A stretch of DNA of 64,000 nt from Kurthia sibirica (GCF_003143975.1 NZ_QFVR01000002.1:181175-245174); one strand, 5' to 3'; counted from the stretch's first letter, positions 28,652 to 37,367 are shown. The notes: generated by a model not told the origin, from the sequence alone. Made by a program: numbers and translations.

Positions 28652-28797
28652 ATTCCGACTCCCCCTTTCGACTACTCTTTTTAGTATAGAATGTGATTCT
28701 TAATATATTCACTATAAAATAATGAAGTTTTTCTTAAGAATCTACTAAACCTACCTATTTGAGGTAACATCACTCATAAAAGGTAGGTTTTCGTTCG

Positions 28798-29283
28798 CTA
28801 TATTGGATTTTTTGTCGGTGTTGGTGCGGCAAAACCTTCTTTATATTTTTCATCAATGATAGTACGAATCTCTTTTACTGCTTTACCTTCCTGTTGTAAA
28901 TTGATTGCTTCAACGGCAATGTTAACGCAGACATCACAGCGTGTTCCATGATCATCCCAGACGATGGCATCTGCTATTTTATATTCTTTTATAAAACAAT
29001 TTACACTACTTTTATGATTGGCAGTTTCACCACAACCACAATAACAGGGTATATTCTCCAATAGTTCTGGTGATTGTCCCACAGCTAAATATACTTGCTG
29101 CAACTCTTCTTTCTTATGTAAAAAACTAGGTAATATTGTGACTGATTTTGTTTTTTCCTGTAGGTCTCCATTCGCTACATGCTGCTGTTGATGATTATCA
29201 TACTCCCCACTCATGTCTTTTTTATCCGCACAGCCAAGTAGTAGTACTAACACTACTACTAGCAGACTTAGTTTCTTTTTCAC
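28798..29283 (-). CDS. PCYCGC-motif lipoprotein
   Basis: 161 residues from a GTG at 29283 next to GGTGG; an upstream ATG at 29349 lies inside a palindrome and has no site. The signal is lipoprotein-type (VKKKLSLL, hydrophobic run, LLGC lipobox). The mature protein has PCYCGCGE near residue 90 and a second pair CDVC near 125, the mark of the PCYCGC domain family of Bacillales. Family members are extracytoplasmic Cys-rich proteins, possibly metal or redox proteins, without defined function. It follows an unrelated lipoprotein gene after a long perfect palindrome. Confidence 0.8.
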   Translation of the reverse strand: MKKKLSLLVVVLVLLLGCADKKDMSGEYDNHQQQHVANGDLQEKTKSVTILPSFLHKKEELQQVYLAVGQSPELLENIPCYCGCGETANHKSSVNCFIKEYKIADAIVWDDHGTRCDVCVNIAVEAINLQQEGKAVKEIRTIIDEKYKEGFAAPTPTKNPI

Positions 29284-29348
29284 ATGACCACCCCCTATCT
29301 TATTGTAAACAATCTTGTCGAAAACAACTACCAAAATATTACTTTTCA

Positions 29349-29401
29349 TACAACAAGCTATCTCCTAGTAGATTAAATCTACTAGGAGATAGCTTGTTGT
29401 A
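29349..29401. repeat. 53-bp perfect palindrome between two lipoprotein genes
   Basis: Arms of 26 bases (29349-29374 and 29376-29401) are exact reverse complements around one central base. It follows the stop codon at 29412 and probably works as a terminator, but no T tract follows on either strand, which is unusual for such a strong hairpin. Confidence 0.8.
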
Positions 29402-29411
29402 TACGTTACGA

Positions 29412-30269
29412 TTATTCTTCTTTTACATGCTCCGTTTGTTCACTAACCGCCTGATCTTCTAATATTTTCACCTTGAAATCTAGCTCCACACCTCTCTTTT
29501 CATCGGTTGGGTTCACATAGAGTGTTAAATGAATCTTATTGACATCCTTTGGTATGCTATTAAATGATAATATACCGTGCGAACCTTGATTCGATTCTAA
29601 AGACCGTGCTAATCGCCGTTCTTTATCGACCATTTCATATTTTGATGGAATAATCATATGATCGGCAACTAATGTTAATTTACTATCATTAAAATAAATA
29701 CGATTTTGTGATTTATTGTAGAGAAAAACATAGATTCTTGTACTGTCCTTTAACATCACAATCTTTTCAATGGTTGCATATACCGATTCCTTTTCCTTAC
29801 TACGATTTACAGGTACAGATTTTATTATTTTTTCTTTTTTTTCCGCGCTATCAACACGATTCACTGTATCTACCACTACCTGTGGTAATTTTTCCTTCGT
29901 TCCAAACTTATTTTTTCGTTCAATAATATTGACGATTTCCCCTGTAAATTCGATAGATGATTGTTGCACTAATTTTTCTTCACCATTTTTATCAATTATT
30001 AAAATCGCACCACTGTAATCAGCTGGAAATAATAGAACAAGCGAAGATACACCTTTTGACTGATCGTATTCCGAATCTTCTACAACAGCTGTTACATCAA
30101 TTTTATACCCAATATAATCAGTAGGGTTTTTAAAAAATTCCTTACTATTTTTTTCTGTAATTACTTTACTTTTGGCAGTAGGGGTAACTTCATTTTTCGA
30201 GGGGCTTGAGCAGGAAATTAAGGTGATTACCACAAAGAGGCATACTACTATTAAATTAAGTTGTTTCAT
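29412..30269 (-). CDS. Hypothetical lipoprotein, 285 aa
   Basis: The ATG at 30269 follows GGAGGGG by 7 bases. A lipoprotein signal (MKQLNLIVVCLF, then LISC lipobox) is followed by a Ser/Thr/Lys linker. The extracellular part has an OB-like segment (YIGYKIDVTAVVEDSEYDQ and later FTGEIVNIIERKN, roughly residues 45-140). A C-terminal beta-rich part (about 160-270) resembles DUF4352-like immunoglobulin-type domains of Firmicutes lipoproteins (SNQGSHGILSFN then HLTLYVNP). I cannot name a function. It appears monocistronic, ending at the palindrome. Confidence 0.7.
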   Translation of the reverse strand: MKQLNLIVVCLFVVITLISCSSPSKNEVTPTAKSKVITEKNSKEFFKNPTDYIGYKIDVTAVVEDSEYDQSKGVSSLVLLFPADYSGAILIIDKNGEEKLVQQSSIEFTGEIVNIIERKNKFGTKEKLPQVVVDTVNRVDSAEKKEKIIKSVPVNRSKEKESVYATIEKIVMLKDSTRIYVFLYNKSQNRIYFNDSKLTLVADHMIIPSKYEMVDKERRLARSLESNQGSHGILSFNSIPKDVNKIHLTLYVNPTDEKRGVELDFKVKILEDQAVSEQTEHVKEE

Positions 30270-30330
30270 CGATTTCCCCTCCAAATTTCTCATTATTTAT
30301 TTATATACCCTTTAATACCTAAATTGTGCA

Positions 30331-30361
30331 TAAAAAAAACCTAATAATTTATTATTAGGTT
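30331..30361 (-). terminator. Terminator of HTH gene
   Basis: AACCTAATAA (30338-30347) pairs with TTATTAGGTT (30352-30361), followed by a run of T on the minus strand. Confidence 0.88.
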
Positions 30362-30373
30362 AATGGCAATATA

Positions 30374-30814
30374 CTATTTAGTAAATTCTTTCATTGCTTG
30401 CTCTTTACTATGCATCATCGATTTTATATATCCGTTTGAATCTACTAAACGATAATATGAGTGAATGACATTTTGTTGTAAAATCCAATCATCGTTTGCT
30501 GATTCTGTTCTCCACCAAAGCACATCATTAACGAGTGTATTATTTTTATAATAAACACCATCATTAGACACCAGGTAGATTAAATCCATCGGATTTCCAC
30601 CCATCGCATTTTGTAATATTGAACTTGCTGGAAACAAAGCACAGATTGTGACAGCCACTGTCCAGCCACAATCAATTCTTTGTTTTTCAATTTGAACTAC
30701 TGTTTTTTTGGAAACGCCAATAACCTCAGCCATTTGCTCTTGCGTATAATTATATTCTGTACGTACTAATTTTAATTTTTGTGAAATAATTGCCGTGATA
30801 TCCGTTCTATCCAT
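30374..30814 (-). CDS. XRE-type helix-turn-helix protein with C-terminal extension
   Basis: 146 residues; AAAGGTGA precedes the ATG. Residues about 8-66 are a Cro/CI-like helix-turn-helix (KLKLVRTEYNYTQEQMAEVIGVSKKTVVQIEKQR). The remaining 80 residues (MDLIYLVSNDGVYYKNN then DDWILQQNVIHSYYRLVD) form a small alpha/beta domain I do not recognise, possibly a sensor or dimerisation domain. The gene is flanked by terminators on both sides and stands alone. The target is unknown. Confidence 0.75.
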   Translation of the reverse strand: MDRTDITAIISQKLKLVRTEYNYTQEQMAEVIGVSKKTVVQIEKQRIDCGWTVAVTICALFPASSILQNAMGGNPMDLIYLVSNDGVYYKNNTLVNDVLWWRTESANDDWILQQNVIHSYYRLVDSNGYIKSMMHSKEQAMKEFTK

Positions 30815-30896
30815 TTTACGTCACCTTTTCTGTTACGAACCTTGTGCTGAGTGTTAATTTTATCTCACAAAAATAGTAATGTCCAACCTTAGGCAT

Positions 30897-30927
30897 TAAA
30901 AAAGACGCCCCTAATTACGGTGCGTCT
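30897..30927 (-). terminator. Terminator of diguanylate cyclase gene
   Basis: AGACGC pairs with GCGTCT across a partly paired loop (30903-30927) and is followed by TTTTTT on the minus strand. Confidence 0.85.
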
Positions 30928-30950
30928 ATATCTTTTTACATAGCCCTACG

Positions 30951-32507
30951 TTACGTTGATATTGTTATTTGATTGCGACCATGCTTTTTTGCATAATATA
31001 ACGCATCATCGGCTTTTTTAAGTAATTCGATTGGATTATTGGTCATGCTAGGATATTCTGCTACACCTGCTGAAATAGTAATAATTTCTCCTGATGGACT
31101 TTTCGTTTTCTCTAACGTGTGGCGAATTTTTTCAGCTAGGACTGCCGCTTCATCACTCGTCGTATTCGGTAATAAAATGATGAATTCTTCGCCGCCATAG
31201 CGACAACAAAAATCTGTGGTACGTGTACAATTCTTCAGCGTCTGAGCTAAATATTTTAGCACATTATCTCCTACATCATGTCCGTAAGTATCATTCACTT
31301 TTTTAAAATGATCCACATCTAATAATATGATGGAATAGGTTGTATCTTCAATCTGCCACCTTTCCATAACCTCCGTCAATGTTCGACGATTAAACAAGCC
31401 CGTTAGTGGATCTGTTTTGGACTGATCTGTTAAGTGATGTACTTGATTATGCAAGTATGCAAAACTTAAAATAAGCGATTCTTTCAATTGAATCACTTCA
31501 TAATACCAAGCTGGTACTGATTTAAAATTTTGCGCTTCATTTTGTGATTTACTACTCTCTGTTAACTCCGCTAAACGTTGTAATGGTTTAGCGATTTTAT
31601 ATGATGCCAAAATAATAACAAGTAATGAAAATACGAGTAGTGGTAATGCAACATAAATCATCTTTTTCACCATATCACCTGCGGGTGCTTCTGCTACATT
31701 TGTCGGACGTTGTGCAAATATAGTCCAATTAGCCAATTTGACATGTGAAAATCCAATATACGCCTGTTGCCCACTTAAATTTTCACCTTTTGCTATACTT
31801 GTATGGTCATTTTTAATACCTTGTTGAATAACATCTATCGTTGAAAAATCTTCTCCAATACGTTGGGAATTGACATCATAAATTACTGTACCATCATGAT
31901 CGACTACATATACTGTCGAGCCATCTTCATATGGATGTGTTCCCAGCAATGCCGATAATACATTATCTTCTTTCAAGTAAATTGTGCCACCAATAAGACC
32001 TAAATAATCATTATTTTTAGAATAAATTGGGACTGAAATAAAAATAATGAGACGCCCACTAATACTTTCATATGGCTCTGAAATTAATGGGGTTTTTTTC
32101 TTTATTGCTTGTTTCATTGCTGCCGAAGTTAATTTGACGCCTTTCAAGTCCAAAGTTTGAGGTGACGTTGCTAAGACAATCGCTTGTGCATCTACAATCG
32201 CCACAGAATTAAATGCACTTGTTTGATTACGGATTAAATCCGCTTTTTTGAGTAAATAATTTTGATCCTGTATGTTTTCAGAAATAGTTAGTGTATTTGC
32301 TGATAGTAATTTTAAAGTTTCTTCTAAATAACCATTTGCAGTAGATGCTAATTTTTGTGCATAGACACGATTTGTTTCCATCGCACTATCGCCAAGGCTC
32401 GTTTTATTCATTTTGTAGCCACTCCATATAGATGTAATACTCGTTAATACAAATGCTAACAGAGCCACTCCAATGATCAAATATTGTAATTTTATCTTTG
32501 TTTTCAT
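30951..32507 (-). CDS. Membrane-bound diguanylate cyclase (dCache-GGDEF)
   Basis: 518 residues: an N-terminal helix (about 10-30), an extracellular double-Cache sensor (about 35-270; motifs ISVPIYSKNNDYLGLIGG and DGSTVYVVDHDGTVIYD), a second helix near 283-305, a short linker, and a GGDEF domain (about 350-515). The active site reads GGEEF and is preceded by RTTD, five residues upstream, the product-inhibition I-site. It should make cyclic di-GMP from two GTP in response to an external small ligand and favour sessile growth. AGGGGG precedes the ATG. No EAL domain is attached. Confidence 0.93.
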   Translation of the reverse strand: MKTKIKLQYLIIGVALLAFVLTSITSIWSGYKMNKTSLGDSAMETNRVYAQKLASTANGYLEETLKLLSANTLTISENIQDQNYLLKKADLIRNQTSAFNSVAIVDAQAIVLATSPQTLDLKGVKLTSAAMKQAIKKKTPLISEPYESISGRLIIFISVPIYSKNNDYLGLIGGTIYLKEDNVLSALLGTHPYEDGSTVYVVDHDGTVIYDVNSQRIGEDFSTIDVIQQGIKNDHTSIAKGENLSGQQAYIGFSHVKLANWTIFAQRPTNVAEAPAGDMVKKMIYVALPLLVFSLLVIILASYKIAKPLQRLAELTESSKSQNEAQNFKSVPAWYYEVIQLKESLILSFAYLHNQVHHLTDQSKTDPLTGLFNRRTLTEVMERWQIEDTTYSIILLDVDHFKKVNDTYGHDVGDNVLKYLAQTLKNCTRTTDFCCRYGGEEFIILLPNTTSDEAAVLAEKIRHTLEKTKSPSGEIITISAGVAEYPSMTNNPIELLKKADDALYYAKKHGRNQITIST

Positions 32508-32666
32508 CGTATTCCCCCTTTGAAAATAGCCCTATTTTCATAGTAACATATGTTTATATAAAACATCCAAAATTCGTAATATTTCCAATTTTCAATATAA
32601 AAATAGTTTTAAATGCTACCAATATTGTTATTTTGAACCTTTTTTACTTTTTTTAGAAATATAATA
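32508..32666. other. Upstream region of the diguanylate cyclase gene
   Basis: AT-rich; together with 32667-32962 it forms a 455-base gene-free stretch. No c-di-GMP riboswitch core was recognised on the minus strand. Confidence 0.4.
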
Positions 32667-32695
32667 TTGAATTTCTCCTATGAACCTTTTATAAT
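32667..32695 (+). promoter_or_regulatory. Strong sigma-A promoter without a following ORF
   Basis: TTGAAT (32667-32672), a 17-base spacer and a perfect TATAAT (32690-32695). The predicted start is near 32702. No gene begins before the terminator at 32836-32872. Confidence 0.7.
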
Positions 32696-32701
32696 CAATA
32701 C

Positions 32702-32872
32702 ATATTAGAGTGCTAGGAATTAGTCCCCCTACATTCTTTTACATGTGTTTGTTCTAAGCATTTAGCAAAGCGATATCCCCCAAAGTATCGCTACTTTCCT
32801 TGTAATTGCTACACATAAAAATAGAACTCTCCTTTAAAAAAACAAGCCATTTTTTCGTTGGCTTGTTTTTTT
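32702..32872 (+). ncRNA. Candidate small RNA with C-rich motifs
   Basis: The stretch from the promoter above to a strong terminator is about 170 bases and has no ORF with a ribosome site. It holds two C-rich pieces, AGTCCCCCTAC (about 32722) and TATCCCCCAAA (about 32775). The second lies in the loop of a 7-bp hairpin, AGCGATA with TATCGCT (32769-32792). C-rich single-stranded loops that pair with Shine-Dalgarno sequences are typical of Firmicutes trans-acting small RNAs such as FsrA, RoxS and RsaE. It could instead be an attenuated leader of the heme monooxygenase gene 90 bases further on. Not matched to a known RNA. Confidence 0.5.
32836..32872. terminator. Terminator of candidate small RNA
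   Basis: A 14-bp stem (32836-32849 with 32859-32872) runs from seven A to seven T, functional in either direction. Confidence 0.9.
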
Positions 32873-32891
32873 ATATTTTTATAGTTTGTAG

Positions 32892-32909
32892 TTGATTTCA
32901 CTGAATCAA
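32892..32909. promoter_or_regulatory. TTGATT/AATCAA dyad upstream of heme monooxygenase
   Basis: Perfect 6-bp arms around a 6-base centre, between the terminator and the ribosome site. It may be an operator or part of the promoter. It does not match the Fur consensus. Confidence 0.35.
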
Positions 32910-32962
32910 TTAGAGTAATCTTCATATGTAGACAACAATTTAAGAATAGGAGTGAATAAAAC

Positions 32963-33289
32963 ATGTTTGTAGTAACTAACCGTATTAAAGTGAAAAAAGG
33001 TTTTGCTGAACGTCTAGCACCAAACTTTACAAAAGGGGAAACCTTAAAAAACTTCACTGGTTTTGTCAAAACTGAGGTCGCAATTTCAAAAGATTTCGAA
33101 GAATATGATGAAATGAGTGTCAATATGTACTGGGAATCTCTAGATGGTTTTCATGAATGGAAAAATAGTGATGCTTTCAAAAATGCACATAAACGCCCTG
33201 AACCAAAAGAAGGTGAGACACCTAAAGAGTCTCCAATGTTAGGTAGTAAAATCGTCATCTCTGAAATTGTCTCAAGTACTGAAAAATAA
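32963..33289 (+). CDS. hmoA: Heme-degrading monooxygenase, HmoA/IsdG family
   Basis: 108 residues, ABM (antibiotic biosynthesis monooxygenase) fold, with AGGAGTG before the ATG. The N-terminal FVVTNRIKVKKGFAERL, NMYWESLDGFHEWKNSDAFKNAHK near residues 52-75 and C-terminal SKIVISEI fit HmoA of B. subtilis (109 aa). The IsdG-type catalytic Asn (Asn6), Trp and His (in KNAHK) are all present. It opens the heme ring to free iron in the cytoplasm. It is monocistronic. No Fur box was found, only a TTGATT/AATCAA dyad. Confidence 0.85.
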   Translation: MFVVTNRIKVKKGFAERLAPNFTKGETLKNFTGFVKTEVAISKDFEEYDEMSVNMYWESLDGFHEWKNSDAFKNAHKRPEPKEGETPKESPMLGSKIVISEIVSSTEK

Positions 33290-33300
33290 GTTTCCATTGA

Positions 33301-33338
33301 AAAAGGAGCAATCATATTTTAAATGATTGCTCCTTTTT
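33301..33338. terminator. Bidirectional terminator between hmoA and NlpC/P60 gene
   Basis: A perfect 15-bp stem (33301-33315 with 33323-33337) between convergent genes, A run before and T run after. Confidence 0.92.
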
Positions 33339-33348
33339 ATATAGTTGA

Positions 33349-34260
33349 TTATTGGTATGTGCCGTAACCAACCACTAGACGATCCCAATAACCTGCAAGG
33401 TTTTGATAATGCACTTTGTTACCTGCTGCATGAAGAAGTTTACCATTACCTGCATACATTGCTACATGAGTAATACTGCCACCTGAAGCACTGAAGAATA
33501 CTAAGTCCCCAGTTTTCAATTGTGATTTACTAATTTTTTTAGAACCCGCATATTGAGCACCGCTTGTTCTTGGAATTGTTTTACCTAAAACTTGTTTATA
33601 GACATAGCTTGTAAAGCCAGAACAGTCAAAACCAGAAGGTGTTGTACCGCCCCAAACATATGGTACACCTAAATACTTCGCACCACCGGCAATCAATGCA
33701 CTACCATTATTTGATACTTTTGCAACATATGATTTTAAGTTTGAAGAAGTGACCCAGCCAGTTAAACCTGTTGAGCTCTTCACTTTATACCAATTTTTGC
33801 CATTAACTACGCGTTTATGGCTTGTTTTAACTACTGCGCCTCTTTTAATAACACCTGCTTTAGCATTATGACCACCTGCTAGTTTATAAGCTGTCTTTGC
33901 TGTCGTTGTTTTAAATTGTTTTTTATATGTTTTTGCTGAAGAAACTGTTAATTTTGTAAGGTTTGTTGATAGTACCCAACCTTTTTTTCCGCTATTATAT
34001 GATATTTTATACCAAGTTTTGCCGTTTACCGTACGTTTATGTGTCAGTTTAATTTTTGTTTTAGCAGAAACTTTGCCAATTTTAGTAACATTTGCACGGT
34101 GATAGACATTCTTGGCTGTCTTCGTAACATATGTACCTGAGATTTTTGATGCTGCCGATACTGAACTAGCTGCCGACGCTGTCATTGGTTGTGTTGCTAC
34201 AAAATTTGCTGATAAAGCAATCGTTCCCGCTGTTAGTACCGTTATTATTTTCTTATTCAT
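33349..34260 (-). CDS. Secreted SH3b-NlpC/P60 peptidoglycan endopeptidase
   Basis: 303 residues from the ATG at 34260, which follows GGGAGA; an upstream ATG gives an implausible extended signal. Sec signal peptide at about 1-30 with an ASA cleavage motif. Two bacterial SH3 repeats follow (about 40-100 and 115-175, each with a KTWYKI/KNWYKV and GWV core). A C-terminal NlpC/P60 domain (about 185-303) has catalytic Cys in GFDCSGF, His in THVAMY and a final His in LLHAAG. It should cut stem peptides (gamma-D-Glu-meso-Dpa type) during wall turnover. Confidence 0.92.
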   Translation of the reverse strand: MNKKIITVLTAGTIALSANFVATQPMTASAASSVSAASKISGTYVTKTAKNVYHRANVTKIGKVSAKTKIKLTHKRTVNGKTWYKISYNSGKKGWVLSTNLTKLTVSSAKTYKKQFKTTTAKTAYKLAGGHNAKAGVIKRGAVVKTSHKRVVNGKNWYKVKSSTGLTGWVTSSNLKSYVAKVSNNGSALIAGGAKYLGVPYVWGGTTPSGFDCSGFTSYVYKQVLGKTIPRTSGAQYAGSKKISKSQLKTGDLVFFSASGGSITHVAMYAGNGKLLHAAGNKVHYQNLAGYWDRLVVGYGTYQ

Positions 34261-34519
34261 TTTTATTATTTCTCCCGTCATTTCTATATTCTTGTATTGT
34301 TTCGTTCTATTTTTTTGATATTTCAATGCTTTAATTAATAATTTTTTGCTCTTTCTACACTTTAGTCTATAGATTAATCACTGTTCATTCAACGACATTT
34401 CTTTTACAATTACATTAAAGAATATTACGGAGCTGTAATATAAATCAATTTCGCTTTTCTATGGAAAAAATGCGATAATAAGAGAAACTACTTATTAAAA
34501 AGGATGATTTATAAATTAT

Positions 34520-35707
34520 ATGGAAACTTTACGCGTAAAACCTGAGTTCTTGGCAGATATCAAAAGAGGATATTCACTTATCCACAAAGATGCTGTTACG
34601 AATAGACACTATCTAGAAACTGAAGGCGAACTTTTCGAAGTTGTCGATCAATTTAATCGTTTCCTAGGCAAAGCATATTATGGTATTCAAAACAAAGGCA
34701 TCGGTTGGATTTTATCTACACATGAAGAAGAAGCTATTGATCAAGAGTTCTTCAATAAAAAAATCGCTTACGCACTAAAACAACGTGATTCATTTTTCAA
34801 TGATTCAAACACAACTGCATTCCGCGTCTTTAATGGCGAAGGAGATGGCATCGGTGGTTTGAGCATCGATTATTTCGATGGGTACTTCATGATTAGTTGG
34901 TATAGCAAAGGAATCTACCAATTCCGCGATCAAATTATTGCTTCACTAGATATTTTGACAAATTACAAAGCCATTTATGAGAAAAAACGTTTTGATGAGC
35001 AAGGCACATATGTTGATCAAGATGATTTCGTAAAAGGTACACCCGGTGTCTTCCCAATCATCATTCGTGAAAACGGCATGAAGTTTGCAGTCGATCTAAA
35101 TGACGGTGCAATGACTGGTATTTTCCTAGACCAACGTGACGTACGTAAAGCAATTTACGATACGTATGGTAAAGATACGAATACATTAAATACATTCTCT
35201 TATACAGGTGCATTTTCTGTCGCTGCAGTTCTTGGTGGGGCAAGAGAAACTACTTCTGTTGATTTAGCGAAACGTAGTCTTGCAAAAACAATTGAACAGT
35301 TCAGTGTGAATGGCATTGACTATGAAGCACAGGATATTAAAGTAATGGACGTTTTCAATTACTTCAAATTTGCTCAAAAACATGATATGAAATTTGATTT
35401 AGTTGTATTAGATCCACCAAGCTTTGCTCGTTCTAAGAAATTAACATTCTCAACAGCGAAAGATTACCCTATGTTACTTGAAGAAGCTATTTCAGTAACA
35501 GCAAAAAATGGGATTATTGTCGCTTCAACAAACAATGCAAGCTTTGGTATGAAGAAATTTAAAACATTCATCGACAAAGCGTTCAAAGATACAAATACAA
35601 AATATAAAATTGTTGAAACATTCGGCTTACCAAAAGATTTCAAAGTAAACCGTGATTTCCCTGAGTTCAACTATTTAAAAGTTTGCTTCATTCAAAAATT
35701 AAAATAA
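34520..35707 (+). CDS. Class I SAM-dependent rRNA methyltransferase, RlmI-like
   Basis: 395 residues with a short PUA-like N-terminal region (about 1-75), a middle domain, and a Rossmann methyltransferase domain. The SAM site is in NTFSYTGAFSVAAVLGGA near residue 220 and the catalytic motif is VVLDPPSFARSK near 295. This layout is that of RlmI/YwbD, which makes m5C in 23S rRNA. The ribosome site AAAAGGATG is separated from the ATG by about 13 bases. It is a single-gene unit. Confidence 0.85.
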   Translation: METLRVKPEFLADIKRGYSLIHKDAVTNRHYLETEGELFEVVDQFNRFLGKAYYGIQNKGIGWILSTHEEEAIDQEFFNKKIAYALKQRDSFFNDSNTTAFRVFNGEGDGIGGLSIDYFDGYFMISWYSKGIYQFRDQIIASLDILTNYKAIYEKKRFDEQGTYVDQDDFVKGTPGVFPIIIRENGMKFAVDLNDGAMTGIFLDQRDVRKAIYDTYGKDTNTLNTFSYTGAFSVAAVLGGARETTSVDLAKRSLAKTIEQFSVNGIDYEAQDIKVMDVFNYFKFAQKHDMKFDLVVLDPPSFARSKKLTFSTAKDYPMLLEEAISVTAKNGIIVASTNNASFGMKKFKTFIDKAFKDTNTKYKIVETFGLPKDFKVNRDFPEFNYLKVCFIQKLK

Positions 35708-35720
35708 TATAGCCAAAAAA

Positions 35721-35763
35721 ACAGCAGCCCAAACCATCAAAATGGTTTGGGCTGCTGTTTTTT
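35721..35763 (+). terminator. Terminator of rRNA methyltransferase gene
   Basis: A perfect 17-bp GC-containing stem (35721-35737 with 35742-35758), 4-base loop, six T after it. Confidence 0.93.
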
Positions 35764-35794
35764 GAAAATAATTTCATGCTATTCGACTACTTTC

Positions 35795-36487
35795 CTATCC
35801 AATTGTTTCAGGATTTTCGATAAACTGTTTGAGGTCATCCATAAAGTAGCCAACTGATTCTCCATCGATAATACGGTGATCAAATGATAAACTTAGGCCC
35901 ATCATCGTGCCAATACCAATTTGACGATTCGGTAAAATGACTGGGCGCTCCTTCATAGCATGCACACCCAATATGGCAGCTTGTGGGTAATTGATGATTG
36001 GCGTAGCGTATATACCTCCACGTATGCCGGTATTAGACAATGTAAATGTACCGCCTGTAATATTTTGAATCGTCAATTTTCCTTCACGAGCTTTTATGGT
36101 AAGTTCTTGAATATCTAAGGCAATCTCTTCAATTGTTTTTGTATCAACGTTTTTGATAACTGGTACGATTAAACCTTCATCTGTCGCAACAGCAATACCA
36201 ATATTATAAAATGTTCGTATCACTATTTCTTTTTCTTTTTCATCTATTGTCGCATTAAAAATTTCATGCTTTGCTAAAAGTTTCGGTAATAATTTCACGA
36301 AAATAGGCAAATATGTAATTTTAACAGTTGTTTGTTTATTTAATAACTCTTTATAAGCCATCAACGCATCTACTTGCACTTCATCCATACTTGTCGCATG
36401 TGGAATTGTGAAAGCTGATTTTGCTAAATTTTTATAGATTTGTTTTCGCATACCTTTGATTGGTAAACGATGCTCTTTTTTTTCCAC
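35795..36487 (-). CDS. Stand-alone 2-oxoacid dehydrogenase E2 catalytic domain
   Basis: 230 residues from a GTG at 36487, eight bases after AGGTGA; the GTG at 36499 overlaps that site. The whole protein is the acyltransferase catalytic domain: RLPIKGMRKQIYKNL at the start, then IPHATSMDEV, GGTFTLSNTG near 150 and the active-site SFDHRIIDGESVG near 205. The lipoyl and E1/E3-binding domains that make normal E2 proteins 400-plus residues are absent, and no E1, E3 or lipoyl gene is adjacent. It could work with a lipoyl domain from elsewhere, or be a relic. Confidence 0.8.
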   Translation of the reverse strand: MEKKEHRLPIKGMRKQIYKNLAKSAFTIPHATSMDEVQVDALMAYKELLNKQTTVKITYLPIFVKLLPKLLAKHEIFNATIDEKEKEIVIRTFYNIGIAVATDEGLIVPVIKNVDTKTIEEIALDIQELTIKAREGKLTIQNITGGTFTLSNTGIRGGIYATPIINYPQAAILGVHAMKERPVILPNRQIGIGTMMGLSLSFDHRIIDGESVGYFMDDLKQFIENPETIG

Positions 36488-36601
36488 GAAATATTTCACC
36501 TACTCAATAGATTTGACTCCTATATGCTACCGTTCTTTTCTACCTGCTGTCAAATAGAGAAAAAGAATCATAATAAATGACTGAAAGATTCCATTTGAAT
36601 A

Positions 36602-36649
36602 GAAAAAAACTCTATAAGATGAACATTTTACATGTCAATCAAATAGAGT
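36602..36649 (-). terminator. Terminator of opuC operon
   Basis: ACTCTAT (36609-36615) pairs with ATAGAGT (36643-36649) across a long loop and is followed by a T run on the minus strand. Confidence 0.65.
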
Positions 36650-36669
36650 CTCTCTCATAAGATTTATTC

Positions 36670-37365
36670 TTATTCGTTTAATGAACGAATTTTTGGAGTC
36701 GTTATTTTTTTATTACGTTTCACTGGATCCAGTTTACGTTCAATCCAACCTAATACTAAATCTGCCATAACAGCCATCAATGCTGTTGGAATGGCACCAG
36801 CTAAAATAATCGCCGCTCCATTCGTAGCATTTGTCCCACGAATAATTATATCCCCAAGCCCTCCTGCTCCGATAAAGGCACCGATTGCTGTAATACCAAT
36901 TGCAACAACCAAAGCAATGCGAATACCTGCGATCATGACAGAAAGCGACAATGGTAATTCGATTAAATAGAGTACCTGTATCTTTGTCATTCCCATGCCC
37001 TTACCTGAATCAATTAAATCTTTATTAATATTATTAATGCCTGTATACGTGTTTTTTATAATCGGTAATAGCGAGTATAAAAAGACTGCTACAACAACTG
37101 TTTTTTGACCTAATCCCATGCCTAGCATCAATATCGCTAGTAGTGCAAGGGCAGGAATTGTTTGAATAATATTCGCGATCGTGATGATAATATTTGATAG
37201 TTTAGCATATTTTGAAATGAGAATCCCAATGGGAATTCCGATAATTGATGCTAGTAATACACCATAAATAGAGATGAGAAAATGCTGGATGAATTGCATG
37301 AAAACATAGCTGCCATTTTCACCAAAATAGTAGAAAAATTGTTCGAGTGTATTCATATTCTCCAT
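36670..37365 (-). CDS. opuCD: Osmoprotectant ABC transporter permease
   Basis: 231 residues with about six hydrophobic helices and the binding-protein-dependent transport (BPD) loop DSGKGMGMTKIQVLYLIELPLSL near residue 118. GGAGGG stands eight bases before the ATG. It is the last gene of a four-gene cluster in the same order as B. subtilis opuCA-CB-CC-CD, which imports glycine betaine, carnitine and choline under osmotic stress. It pairs with the OpuCB-like permease. A charged C-terminal tail (RKLDPVKRNKK) faces the cytoplasm. Confidence 0.9.
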   Translation of the reverse strand: MENMNTLEQFFYYFGENGSYVFMQFIQHFLISIYGVLLASIIGIPIGILISKYAKLSNIIITIANIIQTIPALALLAILMLGMGLGQKTVVVAVFLYSLLPIIKNTYTGINNINKDLIDSGKGMGMTKIQVLYLIELPLSLSVMIAGIRIALVVAIGITAIGAFIGAGGLGDIIIRGTNATNGAAIILAGAIPTALMAVMADLVLGWIERKLDPVKRNKKITTPKIRSLNE

Positions 37366-37367
37366 AG

